Of a stretch of DNA of 64,000 nt, positions 1 through 10,823 are shown one piece after another. Every line of letters begins with the position of its first letter. The stretch's first letter is position 1. Location of the stretch: NCBI RefSeq assembly GCF_023206395.1, contig NZ_CP066149.1, positions 868,001 through 932,000 of the forward strand, read 5' to 3'. The position numbers were made by a program, and so were the translations under genes. The notes under the pieces were generated by a model that saw nothing but the letters and a program-made list of their open reading frames with translations, was not told where the DNA came from and ran no database searches. The DNA comes from Vibrio sp. ED004. GTDB lineage: Bacteria > Pseudomonadota > Gammaproteobacteria > Enterobacterales > Vibrionaceae.

Positions 1-548
1 TAGCGATTCGGTTTGGGTATCACTGAAAAAAACATCTGTTCATCACAGACTTAAAGTGTACTTCCTCCCTTCGCAGCACTGAGTGCTTTTGGCATTTCAG
101 TGCTCCATCAGACTTGATGCTGATGGTCAGCTAAGTTTTCTCCTCCACACCATTACTGGGCTTCTCGGGCTTAGCCTTACTCACTACTACGGATTCATCT
201 GCCACCTCGCACCAACACAGCTCTTAGCTTTCGCTTCGAGTTTGTGCTTCCAGACTTTTGGATGTGGTGTCAGGCTTCCCCAGTTACTGCACTGGCTCCC
301 TGTTAACAATGCCACCTCAAGCACAGCATAGGTCTGACTGAGTATAGGGCTTCGCGCTATTTCGGACGCTTACCCACCTATACTGCCGAAGCAGGTTTAC
401 TTGCGTTGTGTACTGTTAACTTCCTATCGCTTCCTTCAGACCCTGCCGTTAGCCAGCAACGCCCTTGCGATTCGGATTATCTTCCCCTCAGTCGGGGTGA
501 TTCAGGTTTCTTTCAACCTAACGGGTTTGCCAGCTTCGCTGGGCAAAC
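1..548 (-). mobile_element. Probable group II intron, 5' part, cut by the window edge
   Basis: No convincing gene lies here. Read on the minus strand from 548, the sequence begins GTTTGCCCAGCG, close to the GUGYG start of group II introns. It then runs through GC-rich, hairpin-rich, non-coding sequence with pieces such as GGTTGAAAGAAACC and CCCCGACTGAGGGG that resemble intron domain I. Its 5' end sits 9 bases after the stem of the glnB terminator, a position typical of group IIC introns. A maturase (reverse transcriptase) frame could begin near the edge (an ATG at 35-33 opens a frame to base 1), but only about 11 codons are visible and no RT motif can be seen. The identification is by resemblance from memory. 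The lineage is undetermined because domain V and the maturase lie outside. A short plus-strand reading frame at 83-331 looks like a chance ORF. Confidence 0.55.
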
Positions 549-580
549 AAAAATGAAAAAGGAGCGATAAACGCTCCTTT
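549..580 (-). terminator. glnB intrinsic terminator
   Basis: A 9-bp perfect stem (558-566 with 572-580) and 5-base loop are followed, in the minus direction, by the T-rich tract TTCATTTTT. It lies 17 bases after the glnB stop. The putative intron begins directly at the end of the T tract. Confidence 0.85.
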
Positions 581-596
581 CAGGGTAATAGTTTTT

Positions 597-944
<348 letters not shown>

Positions 945-993
945 TTAAACTGTGCGAATGGCTCATTATCGGTTAGCTATAGTAAACATTCAA

Positions 994-1024
994 TGAAAAA
1001 AGCCAGAGCTTTAAAGCTCTGGCT
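994..1024 (-). terminator. Terminator after the cytochrome c gene
   Basis: A perfect 24-base palindrome at 1001-1024 (AGCCAGAGCTTT arm) is followed on the minus strand by TTTTTCATTG. It separates the cytochrome gene from glnB, whose promoter must lie between 936 and about 995. Confidence 0.8.
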
Positions 1025-1065
1025 CGAAATTTATCATCTTGTTTAATCAGCGCTTTAAGAAGGTT

Positions 1066-1377
1066 TTACTTAAGGCTTGCGTAGTAAGCAGCTAGATTAG
1101 CAATATCATCATCATTCAGCATTGAAGCTTGAGCCTGCATTACAGCAGCCAAACCGCCGGTGCGCTGGCCGTTCTTGTATGCGTTAATTGATGAAGCGAT
1201 GTATTGCTCGTTTTGACCTTTAAGGTTTGGATAACCTGGGATCACTGCGATACCGTCGGCACCATGACATGCCGCACAGATTGCTGCTTTAGCTTGACCC
1301 GCAGCAACATCACCCGCCAGAGCGTTACCACTCAATAGTCCAAATCCAAGAACTAATCCTAGTGTAATTTTCTTCAT
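1066..1377 (-). CDS. Small periplasmic c-type cytochrome (class I)
   Basis: A 103-residue precursor with a signal peptide ([21 protein letters not shown], cleavage after ALA) and one heme-binding CAACH motif near mature residue 17. A downstream methionine in the stretch [14 protein letters not shown] is the likely sixth heme ligand, and the C-terminal helix [11 protein letters not shown] is typical of cytochrome c553/c5-like proteins. It should carry electrons in the periplasm between respiratory complexes; its partner is not visible here. The start at 1377 is preferred over 1389 because a TGGA ribosome site lies upstream and the signal peptide then begins MKK. It stands between tilS and glnB with its own terminator. 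Annotation pipelines often call such proteins cytochrome c or c4. Confidence 0.85.
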   Translation of the reverse strand: MKKITLGLVLGFGLLSGNALAGDVAAGQAKAAICAACHGADGIAVIPGYPNLKGQNEQYIASSINAYKNGQRTGGLAAVMQAQASMLNDDDIANLAAYYASLK

Positions 1378-1435
1378 TGCATATTCCATTAATTATTTTT
1401 ATTAAAGTGACGTCGAATTGTGACACAAACTTTTT

Positions 1436-2770
1436 CTACTTGCTCCAAAGCGCTTCACAATCTTGACCTTCGTAGTTTTTATCTACGAATAAGCCTAAAA
1501 CAGCGATCACTCGCTCACCATCCATTAATATTGGCGTTCTGCGTCGTAACCAACTGGGTACTTGGTATTCCTGAAAGAGTTTTTTGAGCTTTCGACTATG
1601 GCCGCGTCCAACAGGATGGGCTGATAATCCTTCAGGGTTGAAGATCACTCGTAGCGCTCCGCTTGAGTCCTTCAAACTGAAGTTTTGCGAGTTACGACCA
1701 TTCGATACAGCATCACTCTGTGACGGCATTAATTGTAGAGCCCCTAAACCATCGGGCAGTTGCAAGCTATCACCAAGCACAACATCGGCATGCCAACTCG
1801 ACAAGTCCTTAGTCTCTTTCACTATGTAGAGCTGATGATCAAAGCGCCTAACCTCAACATCATTCAACACCAGTTTAGGGTTAGCATCAGCCTGAGCACA
1901 CGCCACTTCATTCCAGATAAGCTTGAGCTGCTTTTGACTCGGCATTGCTTGATTACAATGACTCAACCACATTCTTAGCAGCCGTGCTCGTAACAAGTCT
2001 GAGTGTTGAGATAACACCTCAATGCTTAAGCTCTGGCTATCCCCTAAAGCTTGCTGAAAGTGTGATTCAAGCAACTCATCGAGTAATAACTCTTGCTCTG
2101 CACAAAGCTGAGCACTGCGACTGACCGATTCACGAAAGCTCGGCCAACGCTCAGTCAGCACCGGAGTCACTTGATGACGAATAAAGTTACGGTCGAAACG
2201 CAAATCCTGATTACTTTCATCTTCGACCCAAGTTAACCCCATACGGCGAGCGTGCGCTTCAATCTCTGTTCTGGTAACTGTAAGCATAGGACGAGCAATA
2301 TAAGCACCTGAAAATGGCATCACTTTCGCCATCGAAGAGAGGCCTGTCGGACCACTACCCCGCTTTAACGCTAACAGGAAAGTCTCGACTTGGTCGTCGA
2401 TGTGTTGGCCAGTGACAAGCACATCGCTGTATCGAATATGCTGTTTGAAGGCGTGGTATCTAGCATCTCTAGCAAGCTTTTCTATGCTTTCTCCACTGTT
2501 AACATCCAATGACACGCGCTCGATAGCTAATGGGATAGACAAAGCATCACACCATGTTTGGCATTGTTCTGCCCAGTGATCTGCATTCTTGCTTAGACCA
2601 TGGTGAACATGAACCGCATGGCACTCAATGTCGTGCGCTTGGGTATATTGGGCGGATAACTCCAACAACACTCGTGAATCGACACCACCACTGAAAGCGA
2701 CGACCAACCGACGAGGCTTAAGCGCGCTTTGGTCAAGTACAGATGTGAAGGTATCAATTAAGTGTGTCAT
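1436..2770 (-). CDS. tilS: tRNA(Ile)-lysidine synthase
   Basis: The enzyme attaches lysine to C34 of the CAU-anticodon tRNA-Ile, using ATP, so that it reads AUA rather than AUG. The PP-loop motif SGGVDS is near residue 29 and HVHHGLS near residue 54; VTGQHIDDQVETF and the RNFIRHQ motif after it are also present. A central substrate-recognition domain and the C-terminal TilS domain (GRGHSRKLKKLFQEYQVP) follow. Its 444 residues match the gamma-proteobacterial form (E. coli 432). It lies downstream of accA, separated by a terminator, as in E. coli where accA and tilS are near neighbours. Confidence 0.95.
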   Translation of the reverse strand: MTHLIDTFTSVLDQSALKPRRLVVAFSGGVDSRVLLELSAQYTQAHDIECHAVHVHHGLSKNADHWAEQCQTWCDALSIPLAIERVSLDVNSGESIEKLARDARYHAFKQHIRYSDVLVTGQHIDDQVETFLLALKRGSGPTGLSSMAKVMPFSGAYIARPMLTVTRTEIEAHARRMGLTWVEDESNQDLRFDRNFIRHQVTPVLTERWPSFRESVSRSAQLCAEQELLLDELLESHFQQALGDSQSLSIEVLSQHSDLLRARLLRMWLSHCNQAMPSQKQLKLIWNEVACAQADANPKLVLNDVEVRRFDHQLYIVKETKDLSSWHADVVLGDSLQLPDGLGALQLMPSQSDAVSNGRNSQNFSLKDSSGALRVIFNPEGLSAHPVGRGHSRKLKKLFQEYQVPSWLRRRTPILMDGERVIAVLGLFVDKNYEGQDCEALWSK

Positions 2771-2817
2771 GAGGCGAATAAACCAAGAGGTCGTGTATGA
2801 AGGGATGATGTTTTAAT

Positions 2818-2850
2818 AATAAAAAAGGGTTGGCACTGAGTCCAACCCTT
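2818..2850 (-). terminator. accA terminator
   Basis: The stem AAGGGTTGG at 825-833 of this kilobase (2825-2833) pairs with 2842-2850. It is followed in the minus direction by a run of six T. It ends the long lpx-dnaE-accA transcription unit before tilS. Confidence 0.8.
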
Positions 2851-2896
2851 TCATCAACTTGTTACGTTAAGCAGACCTTATCGCTAAGGTAACTTA

Positions 2897-3856
2897 TCAG
2901 CAGTAGCCGTAGCTCATTAGACGCTGGTAACGACGCTCAAGAAGCGTTTCGTTATCAAACTGCTCTAGCTCTTCTAGCTGTTTAACTAGCATGTCTTTCA
3001 TGTTCTGAGCCGTCTGTACTGGGTCACGGTGCGCGCCACCTAGAGGCTCAGGAATGATTTCGTCGATAAGCTCAAGCTCTTTAAGACGAGGAGCAATTAG
3101 GCCCATCGCTTCAGCCGCTTGTGGTGCTTTATCTGAATCACGCCATAAGATTGAAGCACAACCTTCTGGAGAGATTACTGAGTACGTAGAGTACTGAAGC
3201 ATGTTCACGTAGTCACCAACACCAATCGCTAGTGCACCACCAGAACCGCCTTCACCCACAACGTTACAGATAACAGGAACAGAAAGACCAGCCATAACCT
3301 TTAGGTTTTTCGCGATAGCTTCAGATTGACCACGTTCTTCCGCACCAACACCTGGGTATGCGCCCGCTGTATCGATGAAAGTAATGATAGGCATGTTGAA
3401 ACGCTCAGCCGTTTCCATTAGACGTAGCGCCTTACGGTAACCTTCTGGCTTTGGCATACCAAAGTTACGGATCACTTTCTCTTTCGTCTCACGACCTTTC
3501 TGGTGACCAATAACCATAACAGGACGGCCATTTAGACGAGCCATACCACCCACAATAGCTTTGTCGTCAGCGTAAGCGCGATCGCCCGCCATCTCTTCAA
3601 ACTCTGTGAACGCATGCTCCAGGTAATCTTTTGTGTAAGGACGTTGAGGGTGACGAGCAAGTTGAGCTACCTGCCATGCACCTAAGTCACTAAAGATTTT
3701 CTGTTTAAGCTCTAAGCTTTTTTTCTCTAGTTGTTCGATTTCTTTGTCTAGATCTACCGCTGTGTCACCACCGTGACGCGAAACGTCACGTAGCGCTTCG
3801 ATTTTTGCTTCAAGTTCAGCGATAGGCTTTTCAAATTCTAGAAAGTTCAGGCTCAT
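2897..3856 (-). CDS. accA: Acetyl-CoA carboxylase carboxyltransferase subunit alpha
   Basis: This is one half of the carboxyltransferase that moves CO2 from carboxybiotin to acetyl-CoA, the first step of fatty-acid synthesis; AccD is the partner. Its 319 residues equal the E. coli length. The N-terminal helical segment [17 protein letters not shown] is followed by the crotonase-like core, with [27 protein letters not shown] and [13 protein letters not shown] all intact. It follows dnaE by 45 bases on the same strand, the conserved E. coli arrangement. A terminator follows. Confidence 0.97.
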   Translation of the reverse strand: MSLNFLEFEKPIAELEAKIEALRDVSRHGGDTAVDLDKEIEQLEKKSLELKQKIFSDLGAWQVAQLARHPQRPYTKDYLEHAFTEFEEMAGDRAYADDKAIVGGMARLNGRPVMVIGHQKGRETKEKVIRNFGMPKPEGYRKALRLMETAERFNMPIITFIDTAGAYPGVGAEERGQSEAIAKNLKVMAGLSVPVICNVVGEGGSGGALAIGVGDYVNMLQYSTYSVISPEGCASILWRDSDKAPQAAEAMGLIAPRLKELELIDEIIPEPLGGAHRDPVQTAQNMKDMLVKQLEELEQFDNETLLERRYQRLMSYGYC

Positions 3857-3901
3857 CTATGAATCCTTGTTGATTCAGCTCCACAGTCATGGAGCTAAAT
3901 T

Positions 3902-6900
3902 TTAGTTAAATTCGAGTTCTACTTGGCTACTTCCAAGCAGCTGTTTTAATTCGTCTAGTAATGTATCACTTGGCGTCACGCGCCATTCTGTGCCCAATGT
4001 TAACCGCGCTCTAGCGTCGGCACGTTGGTAGTATACATTGACTGGGACCGTTCCGGCTCTATAAGGTTCTAAGATTTGACCAAAGCGTTCAAAAAATTGA
4101 CCATTAATCTGGGATTGGTCGATAGATATCGATACCCCACGAGCATATTTTTCACGGGCGCTTCCTAAGTCCATGACCTCGCGCGCGGACATTTTAAGCC
4201 CACCGTTGAAGTCATCAAAGCTGACCTGTCCAGAAACGACCACAATTTTGTCTTTTTCGAGCAATTCTGCGTAGCGATCGAGCGCATCTGAGAACAACAT
4301 CACTTCCATTCGGCCAGATCGGTCATCAAGTGTCATCAAACCGATTCGTGTGCCGCGTTTAGTGGTCATCACCCTCGCCGCAATCACTAAACCTGCAATC
4401 GTTAATGACTGGTCACGACGCGTTGGCGTGGCATCCTTCAAACGACAGCTGGTGTATTTCGCCAATTCTTTGATGTAAGCGTTAACTGGATGACCCGTTA
4501 GATACAAACCAAGCGTTTCACGTTCACCCTCAAGCCAAACCTTCTCAGGCCATTTAGGCACTTGGGTATACTTGTGCTCAACCTCTTCTGGAGCATCAGT
4601 CAACACGCCAAACATATCCGACTGTCCAAAGGACTCAGCGTGGTGATGTTGGCTTGCCGCTTTAACCGCATCCGGCAATGAAGCCATCATCGCTGCACGA
4701 TGAGGACCTAATCTATCTAAGGCACCGGATAGAATCAACTTTTCGATAACACGTTTATTGACCTTCTTCAGATCAAGGCGTGCACAGAAGTCGAATAAGT
4801 CTTTAAAGTAACCGCCCTTATTGCGCGCTTCGATAATCGCTTCGATCGGGCCTTCACCAACCCCTTTGATCGCGCCGATACCATAAACAATCGCGCCATC
4901 TTCATCCACGTTAAAGCGGTACAAGCCCGAGTTGATATCAGGTGGGAGCAGCTTGAGCTTCATACGGAAACACTCATCAACAAGGCCAATAACCTTCTCA
5001 GTGTTATCCATATCCGCCGTCATTACCGCAGCCATAAATTCCGCTGGGTAGTGCGTTTTCAACCACAGCGTTTGGTAAGAAACCAGTGCGTATGCAGCCG
5101 AGTGAGATTTGTTAAAGCCGTAGCCCGCAAATTTCTCTACCAAGTCAAAGATCTTCATGGCCAGTTCGCCATCAACACCGTTGGCTTCAGCACCCTCTTT
5201 GAAGGTACCACGCTGTTTCGCCATCTCTTCTGGCTTTTTCTTACCCATTGCACGACGCAACATATCCGCTCCGCCAAGCGTATAGCCCGCCAGAATCTGT
5301 GCGATCTGCATTACCTGCTCTTGATACAGGATGATGCCGTAGGTCGGTTCTAGTGTCTCTTTCAACGATTCGTGTTGCCACGTTTCATCAGGGTAAGAAA
5401 CCGCTTCTCGGCCGTGTTTACGGTCGATAAAGTTATCTACCATGCCCGATTGCAGAGGACCCGGACGGAACAAGGCTACTAATGCGATGATATCTTCAAA
5501 ACAGTCGGGTTGTAGACGTTTGATCAGGTCTTTCATACCACGCGATTCCAGCTGGAATACCGCGGTGGTTTCAGAATTTTGTAATAGGTTGAACGAGGCT
5601 TGGTCATCAAGAGGAATCGACTCGATACGAACCGGTTCTTTACCCTCTTTCTTCAATCGTGGGTTCACTAGGCCTAGCGCCCAGTCGATGATGGTCAGGG
5701 TACGCAGACCCAAGAAGTCGAACTTAACCAAACCAGCGGTTTCAACGTCATTCTTATCGAATTGCGTTACTGGGAAGTTACCTTCGGCATCGGCATAAAT
5801 TGGTGCGAAGTCAGTGATCGTGGTTGGTGAGATAACAACACCACCCGCGTGCTTACCCGCATTTCGCGTACAACCTTCAAGGATGCGACACTTATCAATC
5901 AGCTCACGAACTTCTTCATCGCCATCGTAAAGCTCTGGCAATGCAGGTTCAGCAAGGAATGCTTTCTCTAGCGTCATACCCGGATCTGGCGGTACAAGCT
6001 TTGAAATTCGATCGACGAAACCAAACGGGTGACCCAGTACACGGCCTACGTCGCGGATTACCGCTTTCGCCGCCATGGTACCAAAGGTGATGATCTGAGA
6101 TACCGCATCACGACCATACATTTCGGCAACGTGGTCGATAACTTGGTCACGCTTATCCATACAGAAGTCGATATCGAAATCGGGCATCGAGACACGTTCT
6201 GGGTTCAAGAAACGTTCGAACAGTAGATCGTATTCAAGTGGATCGAGATCGGTGATATCCAGAGCGTAAGCTACTAGAGAGCCGGCACCAGAACCACGGC
6301 CTGGGCCTACTGGCACATCGTTATCTTTAGACCACTGGATGAACTCCATTACGATCAGGAAGTAACCTGGGAACCCCATGTTATTGACAACTTCGAGCTC
6401 GATCTTGAGTCGCTCATCGTATTCCGGTCTGCGCTCAGCACGCACTTTTTCATCCGGGAATAGAAACGCTAGACGTCGCTCAAGGCCTTCTTCTGACTTC
6501 TTAATCAAGAAATCTTCAATCGCCAAACCTTCCGTTGGGAAGTTAGGCAGGAAGTATTCGCCTAAACGAACCGTTACGTTACAACGCTTGGCAATCTCAA
6601 CACTGTTCTCAAGTGCTTCTGGGATATCTGAGAACAACTCACACATCTCTTCTTCGCTACGAAGGTACTGTTGCGCGCTGTAGTTTTTAGGACGTCGAGG
6701 ATCGACCATGGTAAAGCCATCATGAATCGCCACGCGGATTTCATGGGCATCAAAAAGATCTTCAGTTAGGAATACTACTTCATTGGTTGCAACAACAGGT
6801 AAGTCTTCTTGCTCAGCCAGTTCCAATGCAAAGTGCAGGTAAGACTCTTCATCAGGACGTCCGGTACGAATCAGCTCAAGGTAAAAACGATCAGGGAAGT

Positions 6901-7381
6901 ATGTTTTGTAAAACTCGACATTGCTTGCAACCAGCTCACGATTACCTTTCAGTAACGCTTTACCAATCTCACCTTCTTTCGCACCCGACAAAATAATCAG
7001 GCCTTCGGCATTCTCAATCAGCCACTCTTTATCGATAACAGGCTGATGCTGTACATGACCACGAAGGTAAGCTTTTGAGATAAGCAGCGTTAGGTTGTTA
7101 TAACCTTTATTGTCGGTTGCAATGACGGTGAGCTTAGTCAACTCGTCACCGAACTCTGGAGACTGCATCAAGAAGTCAGCACCAATAATTGGTTTAACCC
7201 CGCACCCATGAGCAGTACCGTAGAACTTAACCAAACCACAAAGGTTGGTAAAGTCGGTAAGTGCTAGAGCAGGCATACCCATTTCAGCGACTTTTTTAAC
7301 TAATGGCGGCACCTTAGAGAGGCCATCCACCATAGAAAAGTCACTGTGTACGCGAAGGTGAACAAATTTTGGATCTGACAT
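3902..7381 (-). CDS. dnaE: DNA polymerase III subunit alpha
   Basis: The replicative polymerase subunit, 1159 residues (E. coli 1160). An N-terminal PHP domain begins [14 protein letters not shown]. The polymerase palm follows, with [14 protein letters not shown] near residue 355 and the catalytic aspartates in PDFDIDF near residue 400. Then come the fingers ([14 protein letters not shown]), the helix-hairpin-helix region and the OB fold ([17 protein letters not shown]), and a short C-terminal tail that would bind tau. It works with the epsilon exonuclease, theta and the beta clamp, none of which is in the window. It lies between rnhB and accA, the order conserved in Enterobacterales and Vibrionales. 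Many opposite-strand reading frames inside it are shadows. Confidence 0.97.
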   Translation of the reverse strand: MSDPKFVHLRVHSDFSMVDGLSKVPPLVKKVAEMGMPALALTDFTNLCGLVKFYGTAHGCGVKPIIGADFLMQSPEFGDELTKLTVIATDNKGYNNLTLLISKAYLRGHVQHQPVIDKEWLIENAEGLIILSGAKEGEIGKALLKGNRELVASNVEFYKTYFPDRFYLELIRTGRPDEESYLHFALELAEQEDLPVVATNEVVFLTEDLFDAHEIRVAIHDGFTMVDPRRPKNYSAQQYLRSEEEMCELFSDIPEALENSVEIAKRCNVTVRLGEYFLPNFPTEGLAIEDFLIKKSEEGLERRLAFLFPDEKVRAERRPEYDERLKIELEVVNNMGFPGYFLIVMEFIQWSKDNDVPVGPGRGSGAGSLVAYALDITDLDPLEYDLLFERFLNPERVSMPDFDIDFCMDKRDQVIDHVAEMYGRDAVSQIITFGTMAAKAVIRDVGRVLGHPFGFVDRISKLVPPDPGMTLEKAFLAEPALPELYDGDEEVRELIDKCRILEGCTRNAGKHAGGVVISPTTITDFAPIYADAEGNFPVTQFDKNDVETAGLVKFDFLGLRTLTIIDWALGLVNPRLKKEGKEPVRIESIPLDDQASFNLLQNSETTAVFQLESRGMKDLIKRLQPDCFEDIIALVALFRPGPLQSGMVDNFIDRKHGREAVSYPDETWQHESLKETLEPTYGIILYQEQVMQIAQILAGYTLGGADMLRRAMGKKKPEEMAKQRGTFKEGAEANGVDGELAMKIFDLVEKFAGYGFNKSHSAAYALVSYQTLWLKTHYPAEFMAAVMTADMDNTEKVIGLVDECFRMKLKLLPPDINSGLYRFNVDEDGAIVYGIGAIKGVGEGPIEAIIEARNKGGYFKDLFDFCARLDLKKVNKRVIEKLILSGALDRLGPHRAAMMASLPDAVKAASQHHHAESFGQSDMFGVLTDAPEEVEHKYTQVPKWPEKVWLEGERETLGLYLTGHPVNAYIKELAKYTSCRLKDATPTRRDQSLTIAGLVIAARVMTTKRGTRIGLMTLDDRSGRMEVMLFSDALDRYAELLEKDKIVVVSGQVSFDDFNGGLKMSAREVMDLGSAREKYARGVSISIDQSQINGQFFERFGQILEPYRAGTVPVNVYYQRADARARLTLGTEWRVTPSDTLLDELKQLLGSSQVELEFN

Positions 7382-7492
7382 TATTTTTCCTGAATTCTAG
7401 GCTTGAGCCTAGGGTTACAACTGTGTGTATTCTATTTTTTTCTACTGCTAGTAGGCAACTTTATTCGAAGCTAAGCTCTACTATAATAGAGT

Positions 7493-8113
7493 TTAATCAA
7501 TGCCTAGAATACGCTTTACTGGCTTAAAGCTCTTACGGTAATGCTCGGTAACACCATGTTTTTCAATCGCTTCGAAATGCGCTTTAGTTGGGTAACCTTT
7601 GTGTTTCGCAAAACCAAATTCTGGATGCAACTTGTCGAGTTCTTCCATTTCTTGGTCGCGAACCACTTTAGCGATAATAGACGCTGCACTGATCTCTGCT
7701 ACTCGTAAATCGCCCTTTACAATAGCCAGACCGTCCATTGGTAGGTCAGGTACACGGTTGCCATCGATCAATGCCATATCAGGCTGAACGCTCAACCCGG
7801 CGATAGCGCGCTGCATAGCGACCATGGTTGCCTGCAGAATATTTAATTCATCAATTTCTTGTGGCGAACAACGACCAACAGACCATGCCAAGGCTTTCTC
7901 TTTAATTTCAGGAAGCAGAGCAAGGCGCTTTTTCTCAGACAGTTTTTTTGAATCGTTTAAGCCTTCGATTGGATTATTTGGATCGAGGATAACCGCAGCA
8001 GTAACCACATCGCCTACCAATGGCCCGCGCCCTACTTCATCCACACCAGCAAACAACTGGTAACCTTGCGGATATTCAAACGGAGGAAGCTCTTTTTTCT
8101 CTTTTACTGCCAT
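7493..8113 (-). CDS. rnhB: Ribonuclease HII
   Basis: It cuts RNA in RNA-DNA hybrids and at single misincorporated ribonucleotides. The protein has 206 residues, the usual size. It shows the active-site [12 protein letters not shown] near residue 23, the DG of ALIDGNR, and the KVVRDQEME and HKGYPTKAH segments of the family. It follows lpxB by 48 bases and precedes dnaE, as in E. coli. Confidence 0.96.
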   Translation of the reverse strand: MAVKEKKELPPFEYPQGYQLFAGVDEVGRGPLVGDVVTAAVILDPNNPIEGLNDSKKLSEKKRLALLPEIKEKALAWSVGRCSPQEIDELNILQATMVAMQRAIAGLSVQPDMALIDGNRVPDLPMDGLAIVKGDLRVAEISAASIIAKVVRDQEMEELDKLHPEFGFAKHKGYPTKAHFEAIEKHGVTEHYRKSFKPVKRILGID

Positions 8114-8161
8114 GACAATTCTCTTTGTAACTTATAATTCAGTGCTTGATGGAGTAGCACT

Positions 8162-9358
8162 TTATGATTCAACAAACTCTCGACCGATCAATTTCAGCAC
8201 CGCGTTGGCGGCTTGCTTATCAGCATCTTTACGAATCCAGTGGTGCATCTCGGTAAAACGTTCGATCAATGCACTGTTGTCAGCTGATAGCATTTTGTCG
8301 ACAGAAGGGAACAAGAAGTCAGGGTGGCACTCTTCAAGAATGTGCTCTTTCACGATCTCTTCACCAGCCAGAATATTCGGCAGTGATACGAACTCAGTGA
8401 TCGCTAGCTTCTTCACAATATAGCCAGTCAGCTTATTCACTTTGTAGCCAACAACCATTGGGCGCTTCAGTAACATACACTCAAGAGCCACTGTGCCGGA
8501 AGCCAGAAGTACAGAGTCAGCAGCGGTAATCACGTTGGTTGCCGTATCTTCAACTAACGTGAATTCAAGCTCAGGTGCTGTCGCTTGCCAGATTTCAGTA
8601 AACTGTTTTTTTCGCTGTTCATTCACAAGCGCAACAACGAAATTGATGTCAGGGTATTTTTGCTTAATGCGCTGGCACGTTTCGATAAATGGTTGAGCGA
8701 TCAAACCCATCTCACCACCTCGACTGCCCGGCAATACGGCTAACCACTGTTTGTCTTGCTCTAAGCCTAACAGCTCACGTGCATCTTGTTTGCTTGGTTC
8801 TAAAGGAATAGCGTCTGCCAGCGTGTGGCCAACAAATTCACAGGCAACGTTGTATTTATCGTAAAACGCTTTCTCGAATGGTAGGAAAGCCAAAACCAAG
8901 TCGGTGGCTTTGTCGATTTTAAAGATACGTTTAGGACGCCAAGCCCACACTGAGGGGCTCACGTAATGAACCGTTTTAATACCAGCGTTCTTAAGATCGA
9001 GTTCAAGTCTTAGGTTGAAGTCAGGCGCATCGATACCCACAAACACATCTGGCGGGTTTTGAGTGAAATACTTCACCAGCTCCGCTTTCACTTTTAATAA
9101 GCGAGGTAAACGGCCAAGTACTTCAACTAAGCCCATGACAGCCAGCTCTTCCATCTCGAAAAGAGACTCACAACCAAGCGCCTTCATTTTGGGTCCGCCA
9201 ATACCGACAAATTCAGCATTCGGGTATTGTGATTTGATTGCTTTGATAAAACCTTCGCCAAGCGTGTCACCAGAGAGTTCTCCGACAACGATACCTACGC
9301 GCAGAGGTTCATTCGAAACAAAGTCCGTGCTGTTGGTTGCTGTTTCTTGCTGTGCCAT
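8162..9358 (-). CDS. lpxB: Lipid-A-disaccharide synthase
   Basis: This glycosyltransferase (family GT19) joins UDP-2,3-diacylglucosamine to lipid X, forming the lipid A disaccharide at the inner face of the inner membrane. At 398 residues it is slightly longer than E. coli (382), because of an N-terminal tail before LRVGIVVGELSGDTLGEG. The motifs VGIDAPDFNL, YVSPSVWAWRP and LPGSRGGEM are intact. It follows lpxA in the lpxD-fabZ-lpxA-lpxB order, but an intrinsic terminator-like hairpin lies in the 129-base gap, so its expression may be partly separate. Confidence 0.96.
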   Translation of the reverse strand: MAQQETATNSTDFVSNEPLRVGIVVGELSGDTLGEGFIKAIKSQYPNAEFVGIGGPKMKALGCESLFEMEELAVMGLVEVLGRLPRLLKVKAELVKYFTQNPPDVFVGIDAPDFNLRLELDLKNAGIKTVHYVSPSVWAWRPKRIFKIDKATDLVLAFLPFEKAFYDKYNVACEFVGHTLADAIPLEPSKQDARELLGLEQDKQWLAVLPGSRGGEMGLIAQPFIETCQRIKQKYPDINFVVALVNEQRKKQFTEIWQATAPELEFTLVEDTATNVITAADSVLLASGTVALECMLLKRPMVVGYKVNKLTGYIVKKLAITEFVSLPNILAGEEIVKEHILEECHPDFLFPSVDKMLSADNSALIERFTEMHHWIRKDADKQAANAVLKLIGREFVES

Positions 9359-9388
9359 AGTTTTCCAATTCCCTTCTTGCCTAAAACA

Positions 9389-9420
9389 AAAAAGATCGCC
9401 TAATGATTAGCGATCTTTTT
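9389..9420 (-). terminator. Terminator-like hairpin between lpxA and lpxB
   Basis: An 11-bp stem, AAAAAGATCGC pairing with GCGATCTTTTT, around a loop of about 10 bases, with T runs on both sides. It sits between lpxA and lpxB on the same strand, so it is either a partial attenuator or a sign that lpxB has its own promoter. Confidence 0.7.
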
Positions 9421-9424
9421 GTTA

Positions 9425-9470
9425 TACCAATCTGATTAAGTAATTATTGTCATACTTGCGCGGATTGGTA
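9425..9470. repeat. Short palindromic element with TACCAATC ends
   Basis: TACCAATC at 9425-9432 is repeated inverted as GATTGGTA at 9463-9470, enclosing 30 AT-rich bases. I recall similar TACCAATC-TGATT stretches in other Vibrio intergenic regions, so this may be a dispersed repeat. This cannot be confirmed from one copy. Confidence 0.4.
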
Positions 9471-9487
9471 CACAACCACATCCAGTA

Positions 9488-10276
9488 TTAACGAATAATA
9501 CCGCGCTCAGAGTTCTCTAGCATTTCTAGCATAGGCGCTACCGAAGTAAACTCTTTCGCCATTTCAACTAAGGCCGCTTTCGCTTCTTCAAGCGTTTTAC
9601 CTGAACGGTATAACTCTTTGTACGCTTTCTGTAGTGCACGAATCTCTGGTTTCTCAAACCCGTTACGCTTCAAGCCCACTAGGTTAAGACCGAATGGAGC
9701 AGCATGGTTACCCTGTGCAAGTACGTACGGAAGTACATCTTGAACAACAGCAGAGCAGCCGCCAATGTATGCGTAAGCACCAATTGAACAGAATGGGTGA
9801 ATCGCAGACAGTGCCATAACACCAGCGTAGTCGCCAACCGTTACATGTCCGCCAAGAATAGCGTTGTTACCAATGTGAGTATGGTTACCAACAATAACAT
9901 CGTGCGCTACGTGAGCATTAACACAAAGTAGGTTGTCATCACCAATTACAGTAGTTGCTTTGTCTTGAACCGTACCACGGTGGATTTGAACCGCTTCACG
10001 AATAACGTTGCGATCACCGATCACAACCGTCGTATCTTCGCCACCGTATTTCTTATCTTGGTTTTCTTCACCGATAACAGCGTGTGGGAAAATGCGGTTT
10101 TCTTTACCAATGGTAGTGTGACCTTTGATCACAACATGCGACATGATTTCTGTGTCGTCACCAATTGTCACGTTACCAGCAATGTAAGTGAAAGGCCCAA
10201 CCGTCACGTTAGCACCGATAGTTACATCACCTTCGATTACTGCTGCCGGGTGAATTTTCGCTGTTTCATGAATCAT
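9488..10276 (-). CDS. lpxA: UDP-N-acetylglucosamine acyltransferase
   Basis: It catalyses the first lipid A step, transferring 3-hydroxyacyl from ACP to UDP-GlcNAc. From the start at 10276 the protein has 262 residues, as in E. coli, and opens [19 protein letters not shown] longer frame reaching 10333 would only add 19 residues read inside fabZ. The left-handed beta-helix hexapeptides ([11 protein letters not shown] and so on) fill residues 1-185. The catalytic histidine lies in [17 protein letters not shown]-terminal helical domain ends SERGIIR. It starts one base after the fabZ stop, so the two are translationally coupled. Confidence 0.97.
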   Translation of the reverse strand: MIHETAKIHPAAVIEGDVTIGANVTVGPFTYIAGNVTIGDDTEIMSHVVIKGHTTIGKENRIFPHAVIGEENQDKKYGGEDTTVVIGDRNVIREAVQIHRGTVQDKATTVIGDDNLLCVNAHVAHDVIVGNHTHIGNNAILGGHVTVGDYAGVMALSAIHPFCSIGAYAYIGGCSAVVQDVLPYVLAQGNHAAPFGLNLVGLKRNGFEKPEIRALQKAYKELYRSGKTLEEAKAALVEMAKEFTSVAPMLEMLENSERGIIR

Positions 10277-10277
10277 A

Positions 10278-10730
10278 TTAAAACTCTCTACGAGCACATT
10301 TAAGTTCAGCTGAACATACAACGTCGCCGTCAACTTTTGCTACACCGTTGAACGATGCAATACCACGACGCTCTTTTAAGAATTCAACTTCGATAACCAG
10401 TTGGTCACCAGGTACTACTGGCTTACGGAATTTTGCTTTATCAACACTTGCAAAGTAGTAAAGCTCGTTACCAGAAGGCGCACCAAAAGATTTAAATGCT
10501 AGAAGGCCTGTTGCTTGTGCCATTGCTTCTAAGATCAACACGCCTGGGAATACAGGAAGTTGTGGGAAGTGGCCTGTGAACTGAGGTTCGTTAACAGAGA
10601 CATTCTTAATCGCAGTCAGTGTTTTTTCTTTTTCAAAGCTAGTCACACGATCAACCATTAAGAATGGGTAGCGATGAGGTAATAGTTCCTGAATTTCAGT
10701 AATGTTCATCGTTGTCTGTTCAGTAGTCAA
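10278..10730 (-). CDS. fabZ: 3-hydroxyacyl-[acyl-carrier-protein] dehydratase
   Basis: This dehydratase of type II fatty-acid synthesis has 150 residues. The hot-dog fold signature [14 protein letters not shown], with the catalytic histidine, is near residue 16. [26 protein letters not shown] carries the catalytic glutamate on the central helix. Its place between lpxD and lpxA reflects competition for the shared 3-hydroxyacyl-ACP pool between phospholipid and lipid A synthesis. It is preceded by a terminator-like hairpin after lpxD. Confidence 0.96.
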   Translation of the reverse strand: MTTEQTTMNITEIQELLPHRYPFLMVDRVTSFEKEKTLTAIKNVSVNEPQFTGHFPQLPVFPGVLILEAMAQATGLLAFKSFGAPSGNELYYFASVDKAKFRKPVVPGDQLVIEVEFLKERRGIASFNGVAKVDGDVVCSAELKCARREF

Positions 10731-10778
10731 AGTCGTATTCCTATATATATTCTTTATTTAATTAGAAGGATTATAAAC

Positions 10779-10808
10779 GAAAAAGACTCGCTGTACGCGA
10801 GCCTTTTA
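10779..10808 (-). terminator. Terminator-like hairpin between lpxD and fabZ
   Basis: The stem AAAGACTCGC pairs with GCGAGCCTTT (one wobble pair), followed on the minus strand by T residues. Like the hairpin after lpxA, it would divide the lpx cluster into sub-units. Confidence 0.65.
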
Positions 10809-10823
10809 TTAGAAATGCTGGAA

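Noticed and set aside
83..331. An 82-codon plus-strand reading frame at the left edge
   Set aside because: It lies antisense to the probable intron RNA, has cysteine-rich low-complexity composition and no ribosome site.
10277..10333. A 19-residue N-terminal extension of LpxA
   Set aside because: It is read inside fabZ; the ATG at 10276 gives the 262-residue family length.
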